Assembly: GCF_015291665.1 (NCBI RefSeq)
Contig: NZ_CP030048.1
Span: forward strand, 3,286,001 to 3,350,000
Direction: 5' to 3'
DNA length: 64,000 nt
Origin: Bradyrhizobium sp. CCBAU 53338
Lineage (GTDB): Bacteria; Pseudomonadota; Alphaproteobacteria; Rhizobiales; Xanthobacteraceae
Shown: piece after piece, positions 35,916-52,624 of the stretch
How positions within the stretch are numbered: the stretch's first letter is position 1
Layout of the letters: each line of letters starts with the position of its first letter
The notes under the pieces: model-generated
Database searches by the model: none
Seen by the model: only the letters and a program-made list of their open reading frames with translations
What the model was told of the DNA's origin: nothing
Position numbers and translations under genes: made by a program

Positions 35916-36493
35916 ATCGGCCCTTGTCCGGCTGCCTCGCGCCCTGATAGCAACGGATTGGAACTGGTGTGAATTTTGCTCTTGGCAATCAGGTAGAGAG
36001 CGGTTAAAGAACCGCCTCCGGACGTGCCGGCTCTGGCTGGCGCGTCCGTGCACGCATTCCGAAAACCCGACACGCAGGAGATCATTCCTTTTCAGGACGT
36101 CCGCAAGGATTGGCCCGAAAAGGAAGGAAAATCCATCGGCCGGTGGGATGCGGGCAGAGGTCAGGCGGTTCGCCGGCTGGCCTTGTCCTGTCCAAGACTG
36201 CAGGCGCCCGCGGGAAATTTCGATTTCTCAACGGCTTAATCGCATGGCCTGCATAGACGGGTGAAGACCGGATTTCACTTCGCTTCTCACCTTTCGGTGG
36301 TCGCGGAAGGAGTTTGGTTCGGACCTCGACACGCCGTGGGCTCTTACAGGCTCCCGGAGGGCAGGCTTTTAAATTGTCGTCTTGCCCGGCGTGTCCGATG
36401 GGTTTTGACCCTGAGGTTCAGGTTTGGGCGGGACGATGGGTGCAACCCGGCGGTCCCGCTTTCGCGATGACCGCCAACCGGAAAGAGCTTGCT
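35916..36493 (+). promoter_or_regulatory. Long leader upstream of rplJ
   Basis: 578 bp with no supported gene. A possible promoter is TTGGCA (35982-35987), 17 bp, TAAAGA (36005-36010). Close to rplJ, an irregular hairpin runs 36428-36459: outer stem GCGGGAC/GTCCCGC, a 3x4 internal loop, inner stem GGGT/ACCC. An outer stem with an asymmetric internal loop is what an L10-(L7/L12)4 autogenous binding site would look like. Two smaller hairpins precede it (GGGT-TTTG-ACCC and CCTGA-GGT-TCAGG). Confidence 0.5.
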
Positions 36494-37012
36494 GTGGAAC
36501 GAGCGGCAAAAAAAGACGCGGTCGAACAGCTCAATGGGGTCTTCAAGACCACGAGCGTCGCGATCGTTGCTCAATATTCCGGCCTCACCGTCGCCCAGAT
36601 GCAGAAGCTGCGCCAGCAGATGAAGCAGGCGGGTGCCTCGGTGAAGGTCTCGAAGAACCGTCTCGCCAAAATTGCTCTTGAAGGCACTGACGTCGTTGCC
36701 ATCGGCCCCATGCTGAAGGGACCGACCGTGATCGCCACTTCGAACGATCCGGTAGCGGCGCCGAAGGTCGCCGTCGAATTCGCCAAGGCGAACGAAAAGT
36801 TCGTCATCGTTGGCGGTTCGATGGGAACGACCGTCCTGAATGTCGACGGCGTGAAGGCTCTTGCCTCGCTGCCGTCGCTTGACGAACTGCGTGCCAAGAT
36901 CGTCGGCCTGCTCGTGGCCCCGGCGACCAAGCTCGCTCAGCTCGCCAATGCGCCCGCGGGCAAGCTCGCGCGCGTCATCCAGGCTCATGCCTCAAAGGGC
37001 GAAGCGGCCTGA
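36494..37012 (+). CDS. rplJ: 50S ribosomal protein L10
   Basis: A 172-residue L10 that anchors the L7/L12 stalk. The family N-terminus [17 protein letters not shown] begins at GTG 36494, with GGAAAG upstream. An in-frame ATG at 36467 would add nine residues (MTANRKELA), directly after the leader hairpin, and is the alternative. [26 protein letters not shown] and a C-terminal helix that binds L7/L12 are normal. Confidence 0.94.
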   Translation: MERAAKKDAVEQLNGVFKTTSVAIVAQYSGLTVAQMQKLRQQMKQAGASVKVSKNRLAKIALEGTDVVAIGPMLKGPTVIATSNDPVAAPKVAVEFAKANEKFVIVGGSMGTTVLNVDGVKALASLPSLDELRAKIVGLLVAPATKLAQLANAPAGKLARVIQAHASKGEAA

Positions 37013-37066
37013 CGCCCTTCGCAAAACTCAAACCCGAACCAGACTTACACCTAAGGAAACTGAACA

Positions 37067-37444
37067 ATGGCTGACTTGCAGAAGATCGTTGACGACCTCT
37101 CGAGCCTCACCGTGCTCGAGGCTGCCGAACTCGCGAAGCTCCTCGAAGAGAAGTGGGGCGTTTCGGCTGCCGCGGCTGTCGCCGTGGCCGGCCCGGCCGG
37201 TGGTGGCGCTGCCGCCGCTCCGGCGGAAGAGAAGACCGAGTTCACGGTCGTTCTCGCCTCTGCCGGCGAGAAGAAGATCGAGGTCATCAAGGAAGTCCGC
37301 GCCATCACCGGTCTCGGCCTGAAGGAAGCAAAGGACCTCGTCGAGGGTGCTCCGAAGCCGCTGAAGGAAGGCGTGAACAAGGAAGAAGCCGAGAAGATCA
37401 AGGCCCAGATCGAGAAGGCTGGCGCCAAGGTCGAGCTCAAGTAA
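37067..37444 (+). CDS. rplL: 50S ribosomal protein L7/L12
   Basis: A 125-residue stalk protein that recruits translation GTPases. It has an N-terminal dimerisation helix pair ([28 protein letters not shown]), an Ala/Gly-rich hinge near 40-55, and a C-terminal domain with [24 protein letters not shown]. It follows rplJ by 54 bp. Confidence 0.97.
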   Translation: MADLQKIVDDLSSLTVLEAAELAKLLEEKWGVSAAAAVAVAGPAGGGAAAAPAEEKTEFTVVLASAGEKKIEVIKEVRAITGLGLKEAKDLVEGAPKPLKEGVNKEEAEKIKAQIEKAGAKVELK

Positions 37445-37917
37445 GCATTGCTTACGGGCAGGGTCCCGGGCCGAGGCTCGGGACCCTGGTCCGCCCCGCA
37501 AGAGGGCGGCCTGATGCAAAAGGCGTGCGACGGATCGTCCCGACGCAGGCCAAACACGAAAATGTGTGGGGATTTGAGGGTTTAACCCTCGAATCTACTC
37601 TATTGTCGCCCCATATCGGGTCGGCAGCACGAAAGCGCGGTGGGCAGGGATGCCGGATTTCCCTGTAAGCCGTTGGGAGAGCAGGCTATTTCGGGCTTTT
37701 GCAGTCCGTGAAGACGATCGTTGTGACGGGCGGGCGCGCGCTAGCGCCCCGCGCGTCGTTTTGCGTTTTGAAGGTCTGAAGAACAGATTCAGGACATTCC
37801 CGCCTGAAGCTGAGTCTCCGGCCCCCAAAGCGGGTTCGAAAAATTCAACCCGGGGAGCGGTGGCAGCCGCGTTCCGGACGGTTCGCCCAGAGCGGGCGAC
37901 GAAAATGAGAGGCCACG
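37445..37917 (+). promoter_or_regulatory. rplL-rpoB spacer with attenuator-like hairpins
   Basis: 473 bp with no supported gene. The rplL stop lies in a palindrome GTAAGCA-T-TGCTTAC (37441-37455). A 10-bp hairpin CAGGGTCCCG/CGGGACCCTG (37459-37488) follows at once, as expected for partial termination between L12 and RNA polymerase genes. A third, GAGGGTT-T-AACCCTC, lies at 37576-37590. The downstream 300 bp may carry an rpoB promoter that I could not define. Confidence 0.55.
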
Positions 37918-42042
<4,125 letters not shown>

Positions 42043-42053
42043 CCCGACCTTCC

Positions 42054-42078
42054 ATGCCCGGCCTTCGCGGCCGGGCAT
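42054..42078 (+). promoter_or_regulatory. Hairpin in the rpoB-rpoC spacer
   Basis: ATGCCCGGCC (42054-42063), loop TTCGC, then the perfect complement GGCCGGGCAT (42069-42078). There is no T tract, so it is more likely an RNA processing or stability element than a terminator inside this essential operon. Confidence 0.6.
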
Positions 42079-42171
42079 TGGCGCCCCTCCCGATGCCTTG
42101 AGGGCAGGGCGCCCCGCTCAAGTGATTTTCGAATTTGCGGCCGGAGGCGACCGGTACGCGAGGAGAAGACG

Positions 42172-46368
<4,197 letters not shown>

Positions 46369-46399
46369 TGGTTCATCCGTAGGAATACCGAGGACAACG

Positions 46400-46426
46400 A
46401 AAAGGCCGGCGAAAGCCGGCCTTTTT
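46400..46426 (+). terminator. Intrinsic terminator after rpoC
   Basis: The stem AAAGGCCGGC (46401-46410) and GCCGGCCTTT (46415-46424) has a GAAA tetraloop and a T run to 46426. It closes the rplJL-rpoBC unit, so the next gene needs its own promoter within 46427-46561. Confidence 0.95.
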
Positions 46427-46561
46427 GCTGCTTTGTTTGCCTGTTGCGATGCGGGATCAACCTTTGTTCATCTTTCCTTCAGGCGCAAAAGCGCTTCTGC
46501 TAAGGGAGCTTAGACCGGTGGATCCCGTGACGGGGGCAGGGCCGGAGACCACGGAACTAAT

Positions 46562-48625
46562 ATGCTGGATCTCGCAATCGTAGGCGGCGGCCCGGGCGGG
46601 CTGATGAGCGCCTGGTATCTGAAGCGTAAGCTCGGCGACCTCTGCCGCATCACCATCTTCGAGGCCTCCGACAGGCTCGGCGGCAAGATCGTCACGCGCA
46701 AATTCGATTCGGCGCCGGCAATGTACGAGGCTGGTGTTGCCGAGATCTACGACTACTCGATGACGGGTCCAGATCCGCTGCGCGAGCTGATCCAGCATTT
46801 CGGCTTGCAGACGATTCCGATGGATGCCGAGCAGGTGCAGTTCGGCGGTGAGTTGCTCAACGACGTCGCCGGCATGCGCCGCAAATACGGTGCCAAGACT
46901 GCGGCCGCGATCGAGGAGTTTCGCAAGCGCTGTGCCGACGAGATGTCGCCGATCGAGTATTACGAAGGCGTCGGCGCCCATGACAACGAGAACCCCTGGG
47001 CCTACAAGACCGCCGAGCAGGTGCTCGACGAGGAGGTCAAGGACGAGATCGCAAAGCGGTTCTTCAAGGTGATGGCGCGCTCGGACATCGCGACCGAGAG
47101 TCACAACACCAACGGCCTCAACGCGCTCAAGAACTATCTGATGGATGTCGACGGCTATATCGGCCTCTACTCCATCCAGAACGGCAACGAGCAGCTGATC
47201 GACTGCCTCCAGTCGGAGGTCAACGCCGACATCCAGCTCAATCATCGCGTGCTGACCGTCGGCAAGGCGTCGACCGGCCGCTATCAGCTCAAGATGATGA
47301 ACGGGAAGGGGCCGGAGACTCGCGACTTCGATCTCGTGCTGGTTTGTCTGCCGCACTCCTGGCTCTCCACCGTCGGATGGGAAGGCGAGCAGCTGCGCAA
47401 GTCGATGGTCAAGCACGTCGCTTTTTTCGACCGTCCCGCGCATTATTTGCGCGTCTCGATCCTGTTCGACAGCCCGTTCTGGGGCGACAGGATTTCCGGC
47501 GCCTGGTTCATGTCGGAAGCCTTCGGCGGCTGCTGCGTCTACAACGAGGGCGCCCGTCACGACGTCGGCAAGCACGGCGTGCTGAACTGGCTGATTCCGG
47601 GCTCCGATGCGCTCGCCTTCGCCAACCTGTCAGACCAGGAACTGATCGACGCCGCGCTGAAATCATTGCCGGCCTCGCTTGGGGACGCGCGCGCGCACTT
47701 CATGGAAGGCAAGATCCACCGCTGGCTGTCGTCGGTGAATGCGCTGCCTGGCGGCCTGCCCGTGCGCGACATCATGACCAACCATCGCCCCGAGCCGAAG
47801 GAACATCCCGGCATCGTGGTGGTCGGCGATTATCTGTTCGACTCGACGCTGAACGGTCTGCTCGATTCCTCGGACGCCGCGACCGACATCATCCTGACCG
47901 AGATGATGCGCCTGCGCCGCGAGCGCGCGCAGGAAGCCGGCGAGGCGATCTCCGACAAGATCGACCGCGACTATTTCGAGAACTACCGCGGCCTCGGCCC
48001 CTATGGCGAGGTCTGGAAGCAGTTCACCGATCCGGATTATCTGTCCGGGCTGATCAGCATCGTCTGGGGCAAGACCAAGGGCGCGCGGCTGCTGGTCGCA
48101 GGCTCCGCCAGCGGCGAGCTGGTCGGCGCGTTGCGAGATCGCGGTATCGATGCCTGGGGCATCGAGAACAACCGCGCCATTCACGCCAAGACGCCGAAGG
48201 CGCTGAAGAAGTTCAACAAGCTCGGCTCGATCACCGACATGCCGTTCAAGGACGGCAGCTTCGACTACGTGTTCGAGACCAGCCTCTGCCACGTTGCCCC
48301 GAAGCAGGTGGTCCGTGCGATCCGCGAGTTGAACCGCGTGGTCAAGACCGGCCTCGTGTTCGGCTCGGTCACCTCGGACATGGCATCGGCCGTGATCGAC
48401 CGCTACGATCTCTTGCGCGGGGTCAAGAAGCTCGGCACCTGGTGGGAATGGTCCGAACTGTTCTTCGGCAACGGCTTCGATCTGTCGATGCACCGCAAGG
48501 ACTGCACCGACGCGCTCTGGACGGCGACGCTCGCCGCCAACAAGGGCCCGGGCCAGTGGTATGCCGACGCCGACAGTTTGCGCTATTCCTTCTTCGACAA
48601 GGTCGAGGACGAAGACGACGACTAG
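46562..48625 (+). CDS. Flavin amine-oxidase-like domain fused to a SAM methyltransferase-like domain
   Basis: A 687-residue two-domain protein. Residues 1-455 are an FAD amine oxidase-like fold: LAIVGGGPGGLMSAWYL at 4-20, IFEASDRLGGKIVT, and the C-terminal FAD contact IVVVGDYLFDSTLNGLLDSS near 418-440. Residues about 490-670 look like a class I methyltransferase: LLVAGSASGELVGALRDRG near 509 (degenerate motif I), acidic GIENN, then FDYVFETSLCHV. No linker break or frameshift is seen, so the fusion appears real. It ends in an acidic tail (VEDEDDD). There is no signal peptide. An ABC exporter follows 134 bp downstream. Substrate unknown; oxidation plus methylation of a small molecule or peptide is inferred. 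Confidence 0.8.
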   Translation: MLDLAIVGGGPGGLMSAWYLKRKLGDLCRITIFEASDRLGGKIVTRKFDSAPAMYEAGVAEIYDYSMTGPDPLRELIQHFGLQTIPMDAEQVQFGGELLNDVAGMRRKYGAKTAAAIEEFRKRCADEMSPIEYYEGVGAHDNENPWAYKTAEQVLDEEVKDEIAKRFFKVMARSDIATESHNTNGLNALKNYLMDVDGYIGLYSIQNGNEQLIDCLQSEVNADIQLNHRVLTVGKASTGRYQLKMMNGKGPETRDFDLVLVCLPHSWLSTVGWEGEQLRKSMVKHVAFFDRPAHYLRVSILFDSPFWGDRISGAWFMSEAFGGCCVYNEGARHDVGKHGVLNWLIPGSDALAFANLSDQELIDAALKSLPASLGDARAHFMEGKIHRWLSSVNALPGGLPVRDIMTNHRPEPKEHPGIVVVGDYLFDSTLNGLLDSSDAATDIILTEMMRLRRERAQEAGEAISDKIDRDYFENYRGLGPYGEVWKQFTDPDYLSGLISIVWGKTKGARLLVAGSASGELVGALRDRGIDAWGIENNRAIHAKTPKALKKFNKLGSITDMPFKDGSFDYVFETSLCHVAPKQVVRAIRELNRVVKTGLVFGSVTSDMASAVIDRYDLLRGVKKLGTWWEWSELFFGNGFDLSMHRKDCTDALWTATLAANKGPGQWYADADSLRYSFFDKVEDEDDD

Positions 48626-48759
48626 CATCACGAGGCGGATGAATTCGCCAATTGTTTTGCCGAATTCATCCTGATCGCATAGAATCGCTGCAAGTAGCGG
48701 CTTCCGCTATTTCCCTGCTTTCTCTGCGGTCATGCCGGCCGTCAGCATCGGTTGGTTTC

Positions 48760-50793
48760 ATGGCGTCCAGGCCTCTTTCTCCCGACAAACAGAAGCTCGC
48801 CGCGCAAGAGGCGGCCGAGCTCGAGGACAAGCTCGTCGCCGGTCAGGAGCCCGAGCTGGAAGACGACGAGGACGACCAAGACGAGGACGACGACGAGCTC
48901 GAGCTCGAGGACGATGATGACGAGGATCTCGTCGTCTTTACCGCCCGCGAAGCCGCCGGCGCGCTGGCGACCATCCTGGGTTTCGTCAGACCCTTCCTGT
49001 CCAACTACAAGCGCATCCTGGGCTATGTGGCGTTCGGCGTTCTGGTCGAGACGCTGTTCAACGTCATCATGCCGCTCAGCCTCAAATTCCTCATCGACGA
49101 TGCGCTCGGCGAGGAGGATTTCCAGGCGCTGTACAAGATCCTCGGCGTGCTCGCGGTCGCCGGTATCTTCACATCGATTGTCGCGGTCTGGTACGAGCGC
49201 TGGGACGCACGGCTGGCCGCCTGCATCATCTCCGACGTCCGCAAGCGGCTGTTCGAGCACGTCCAGGATCTGCCGGCGGCCTATTTCGGCCGCACCAAGC
49301 GCGGTGAGATCCTGTCGCGTTTCTCGGTCGACCTCTCGGCTTTCGAAGGCTCGGTCAAGACCTTTGCCAACAGCGCGGCGCTGCCGTTCCTGGAGTTGAT
49401 CGCCGGCATCATTCTGATGCTGTTCCTGAACTGGCAGCTCGCCGTGGTCGCGCTGCTGGTGTTTCCGATCACGCTGATTGGCCCGCGCATCCTGACGCCC
49501 AAGGCGGTGCAGGCCAATTACGAGCAGAAGCTCAACGAAAGCGCACTGCTCGGCATGGTGCAGGAGAACGTGGCGGCGCAGGCCGTGATCAAGGCGTTCA
49601 GCCTGCAACGCAAGATGTTCGGCTTCTTCAGCTTCCGCAACGACGCGACCCGCGACAGGATTGCGGCCGCGGCGTTCCTGTCGACGATGGTGGAGCGGAC
49701 GGTCACCATCTCGGTGCTGCTGTTGCACCTCGTCGTGCTCGCCATCGGCGCCTATCTGGCGACCAAGGGCCAGATCACCATCGGCACCTTCGTCACCTTC
49801 GAGAGCGCGTTCTGGGAAGTGTCCTACAACATCGCCCACGTGATGCACTTCATCCCGGTGTCGATCTCCTCGGCTGCTGCAATCCGTCACATCCAGGAGT
49901 TGCTCGACGAGCCGACCCGCGGGGCCGATCGCCCGGGCGCGCCGGATCTGCCGCGCATCACCAACGACATCACCTTCGACCACGTGACGTTCCAGTACGA
50001 GGGCGGCCAGACGCCGGTGCTGGACAATCTCAGCCTCAAGCTCAATGCCGGCAAGAGCATCGCCATCGTCGGCCCGTCAGGCTCCGGCAAAAGCACGCTC
50101 CTCAATCTGATCCTGCGGCTTTACGTGCCGGACGAGGGGCGCGTCACCATCGACGGCGTCGACGTGCGCAAGGTGACGCTGGATTCGCTGCGTCGGAGCA
50201 TGGCCGTGGTGTTCCAGGAGAACATGCTGTTCAACATGTCGATCCGCGAGAACATCCGGCTCGGCAAGGAAGGCGCCACCGACGCGGAGGTGGAGGAGGC
50301 CGCCAAGAAGGCCGAGATCCACCGCTACATCATGAGCCTGCCGCAGCGCTACGACACGCCGGTCGGTGAGCGCGGCGACACGCTGTCGGGCGGCCAGCGC
50401 CAGCGCATCGCGATCGCGCGCGCGATCATCCGTAACCCTTCCGTGCTGCTGCTGGATGAGGCCACCTCGGCGCTCGACCAGACCACGGAGGCTGCGATCA
50501 ACCGCACGTTGCTGAAGGTCGCCAAGGGCCGCACCATGATCTGGTCGACCCACCGCCTGACTTCGGTGGTCGAGATGGACGAGATCATCGTGATTTCAGG
50601 GGGCAGGGCGATCGAGCGCGGCTCGCACGCCGAACTGCTCGCCAAGAACGGCACCTATCGCAAGCTCTGGAACGACCAGATCCATCAGCCGCACGGCGGG
50701 GCCGCTCAGGCTGAAGACGACAGCGACGATGACGACGAGGATGAGGACGACCTCGACGAGGATGATGAGGACGAGGACGAGGAGGAGGAGTGA
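48760..50793 (+). CDS. ABC exporter (fused TMD-NBD) with acidic N- and C-terminal tails
   Basis: A 677-residue half-transporter of the MsbA/multidrug type. Residues 30-56 are 22/27 Asp or Glu. Six transmembrane helices span about 75-360. The NBD has Walker A GPSGSGKST, Q-loop VFQEN, signature LSGGQRQR, Walker B VLLLDEATSALD and H-loop STHRL. The last 26 residues are 24 Asp/Glu. The start at 48760 was chosen because the longer frame from 48652 lacks family sequence; no strong ribosome site is seen. The acidic tail is antisense to the end of the next gene. Together with its flavoenzyme neighbours it may export their product. Confidence 0.87.
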   Translation: MASRPLSPDKQKLAAQEAAELEDKLVAGQEPELEDDEDDQDEDDDELELEDDDDEDLVVFTAREAAGALATILGFVRPFLSNYKRILGYVAFGVLVETLFNVIMPLSLKFLIDDALGEEDFQALYKILGVLAVAGIFTSIVAVWYERWDARLAACIISDVRKRLFEHVQDLPAAYFGRTKRGEILSRFSVDLSAFEGSVKTFANSAALPFLELIAGIILMLFLNWQLAVVALLVFPITLIGPRILTPKAVQANYEQKLNESALLGMVQENVAAQAVIKAFSLQRKMFGFFSFRNDATRDRIAAAAFLSTMVERTVTISVLLLHLVVLAIGAYLATKGQITIGTFVTFESAFWEVSYNIAHVMHFIPVSISSAAAIRHIQELLDEPTRGADRPGAPDLPRITNDITFDHVTFQYEGGQTPVLDNLSLKLNAGKSIAIVGPSGSGKSTLLNLILRLYVPDEGRVTIDGVDVRKVTLDSLRRSMAVVFQENMLFNMSIRENIRLGKEGATDAEVEEAAKKAEIHRYIMSLPQRYDTPVGERGDTLSGGQRQRIAIARAIIRNPSVLLLDEATSALDQTTEAAINRTLLKVAKGRTMIWSTHRLTSVVEMDEIIVISGGRAIERGSHAELLAKNGTYRKLWNDQIHQPHGGAAQAEDDSDDDDEDEDDLDEDDEDEDEEEE

Positions 50794-51959
50794 CCAAGGA
50801 AGTTCGGCTCCAGATCGAAGGCGCCTCCAAGCCTGCGCAATAATCCCTGGGTCGACCACGCCATGAAGCGCGCCCAGCGCTGCGCCGTCCAGTACGGGCC
50901 GGTTGCCATCGAAACCGAGCGGAAGTGGAAGGCTTTCGCCGCCGACCATTCATCGCAGGCCCGCTTGACCGGATCGGCATAGTAGCCGGCGATCTTGTTC
51001 GCATCCATCGCGTCGGACGCCAGCCATTGTGGGATGTAGACGTTGCAGAGCCGCTCGACGTCGGTGAAGACCTTGTCGCAGCCGGTGCCCGCAACCGGGC
51101 AAGAGGTGGCAAAGGCATCGCCCGCCAGCACCACGCCTGGCTGATGGCCGGCATCGTTCACGTAGAGGTCGACGGGACGGATCTTCGGCTCGCCGGCGAT
51201 GTCGAAGGCGCCGGTGATGCGCTTCAGCCGCGGCAGGGAGGCGTTCAATGTCTCGGCCGGCGCGCGGCGGAACTCGCGCAGCCAAGGATCGTCGAAACCG
51301 CGGTACACGAACAGATTGGCCCGCATCCGCGGGCCGATCGGAAACAGCGAGAAATAGGGGATCCGATCGCTCGGCCGCTCCGAGAAATAGGTCAGCGCCG
51401 GGAAGTCGAACGAAGTCCGTCCCGCCGGCACCACGTCGAAGCCGATCGAGATCGAATGGCAGGCGCTGATGACGTTGCGCTCGATCCCAAGCTGGTGGCG
51501 CAGGCCGACGTTCAGGCCGTTGGCGAGCACCACCAGACGGGCCGAGATGGCCTCGCCGTTCGCGAGGGCGATTCTCTGCCGCTCCGGGCTGGTCTCGACC
51601 GATACGGCTTTGGTCCAGATTCGCTCGACCGTCTCGGGGATTTCGTCGCGGATCGCGTTGACCAGGGAATCGTAGAGGATGTTGAACTGCCGACTCGGCG
51701 CCTTGTCGAGCAGATGGCCGAAGCGCGCGATCCAGTTCTCGCCGGAGAAAGTTGCCCGGCGCAGCACCGAGTCGGCGATTCCCGTCCGCTGAAATCGCTC
51801 GACCTGTCCGTGACCGCTGAGTTTCTCGACGCGAAAATCGACCGGGTAGGTCTCATGCGGGTCGATCATGACTGCCGAAATGCCGGCGCGCCCGAGCATC
51901 GCAGCGGCCGTCGAGCCGGCCAGTCCCCCGCCAATGATGGCAATATCGGTGTACCGCAT
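50706..51959 (-). CDS. FAD-dependent monooxygenase-like protein with polyserine tail
   Basis: A 417-residue group A flavoprotein. DIAIIGGGLAGSTAAAML at 5-22 is the dinucleotide motif, and GVVLAGDAFATSCPVAGTGCDKVFTDVERL carries the GD motif that contacts FAD. It lacks the WxWxIP of tryptophan halogenases. The family-like part ends near EPNFLGH; the last 26 codons are S12-R-S9-L-S3, read antisense through the exporter's acidic tail, then a stop at 50706. The two genes converge and overlap by 88 bp. Start ATG 51959 is followed upstream by an AT-rich zone (52001-52056). It probably hydroxylates or reduces a hydrophobic substrate; unknown. Confidence 0.8.
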   Translation of the reverse strand: MRYTDIAIIGGGLAGSTAAAMLGRAGISAVMIDPHETYPVDFRVEKLSGHGQVERFQRTGIADSVLRRATFSGENWIARFGHLLDKAPSRQFNILYDSLVNAIRDEIPETVERIWTKAVSVETSPERQRIALANGEAISARLVVLANGLNVGLRHQLGIERNVISACHSISIGFDVVPAGRTSFDFPALTYFSERPSDRIPYFSLFPIGPRMRANLFVYRGFDDPWLREFRRAPAETLNASLPRLKRITGAFDIAGEPKIRPVDLYVNDAGHQPGVVLAGDAFATSCPVAGTGCDKVFTDVERLCNVYIPQWLASDAMDANKIAGYYADPVKRACDEWSAAKAFHFRSVSMATGPYWTAQRWARFMAWSTQGLLRRLGGAFDLEPNFLGHSSSSSSSSSSSSRSSSSSSSSSLSSSA

Positions 51960-52624
51960 GGCGCTTGTCTCTGCCGGAGGCGGCAGATTGACGCATCAAC
52001 AGGAAAAAAAACCTTAGCGGGCGATATAAAAGTATATTTCTTCCGGGTATAAATGACTTGTGGGCTGGCGGAACAGGGCGGCTTTCCCACATCAGGGAGG
52101 CGCGGCGAGGGTGCCCAACGGGCGATTTCCGGAGGCGCGCGAAGCGCTTTCCAGCTGTGGTTTCGCCTTGACTTGAGCGATTCTCACTTATAGAAAGCGC
52201 CTCACTTAACGACAGGCGGTGAGCATTGCCAACGTCGGAACGGGCCACCCGTTGATCCGCTGGGATCGCCAAACGGGCACCAACCTCGACGAATGCCGCT
52301 CAAACGCTGTCGATAATAGCTAGGCAATGCCAGTGCGATTTTAGGCCTCTCGAGCAAGTTCTCCTGAGACCGAATTCGGATGCATGACCTCAGTGCGCGG
52401 GCCGCGGCTTCACGCTGATCGGCCTCAATACTGCGGTCCTCTGTGGCGTCGAAGCGCTTTCCACTCAGCAATGGGCGGTTGGCGCGATTTCGCTTTGTGC
52501 GGATTGTTCCGTGCGAGGTGGCCTCCGTCGGCGGGTAGCGCGACAAGAATTTGCGGTCCCGGCAACGGGCCGCGGCAAGACAGCGGATCCGCAAGGGGCC
52601 GCGATAACAAAGGGTAAGGCCAGG
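51960..52624. promoter_or_regulatory. Spacer between the monooxygenase gene and rpsL, with str operon promoter
   Basis: 665 bp with no supported gene. The left part is AT-rich (A8 run near 52003, TATAAA-like boxes 52024-52052) and should hold the leftward promoter. A likely str promoter is CTTGAC (52167-52172) and TATAGA (52189-52194), 16 bp apart. The roughly 420-nt leader that follows contains no clear ORF; GAAGCGCTTTCCA occurs twice, near 52141 and 52449. Confidence 0.5.

Noticed and set aside
50706..51959. Flavin-dependent tryptophan halogenase
   Set aside because: The GD motif fits group A flavoproteins generally, but the WxWxIP halogenase motif is absent.
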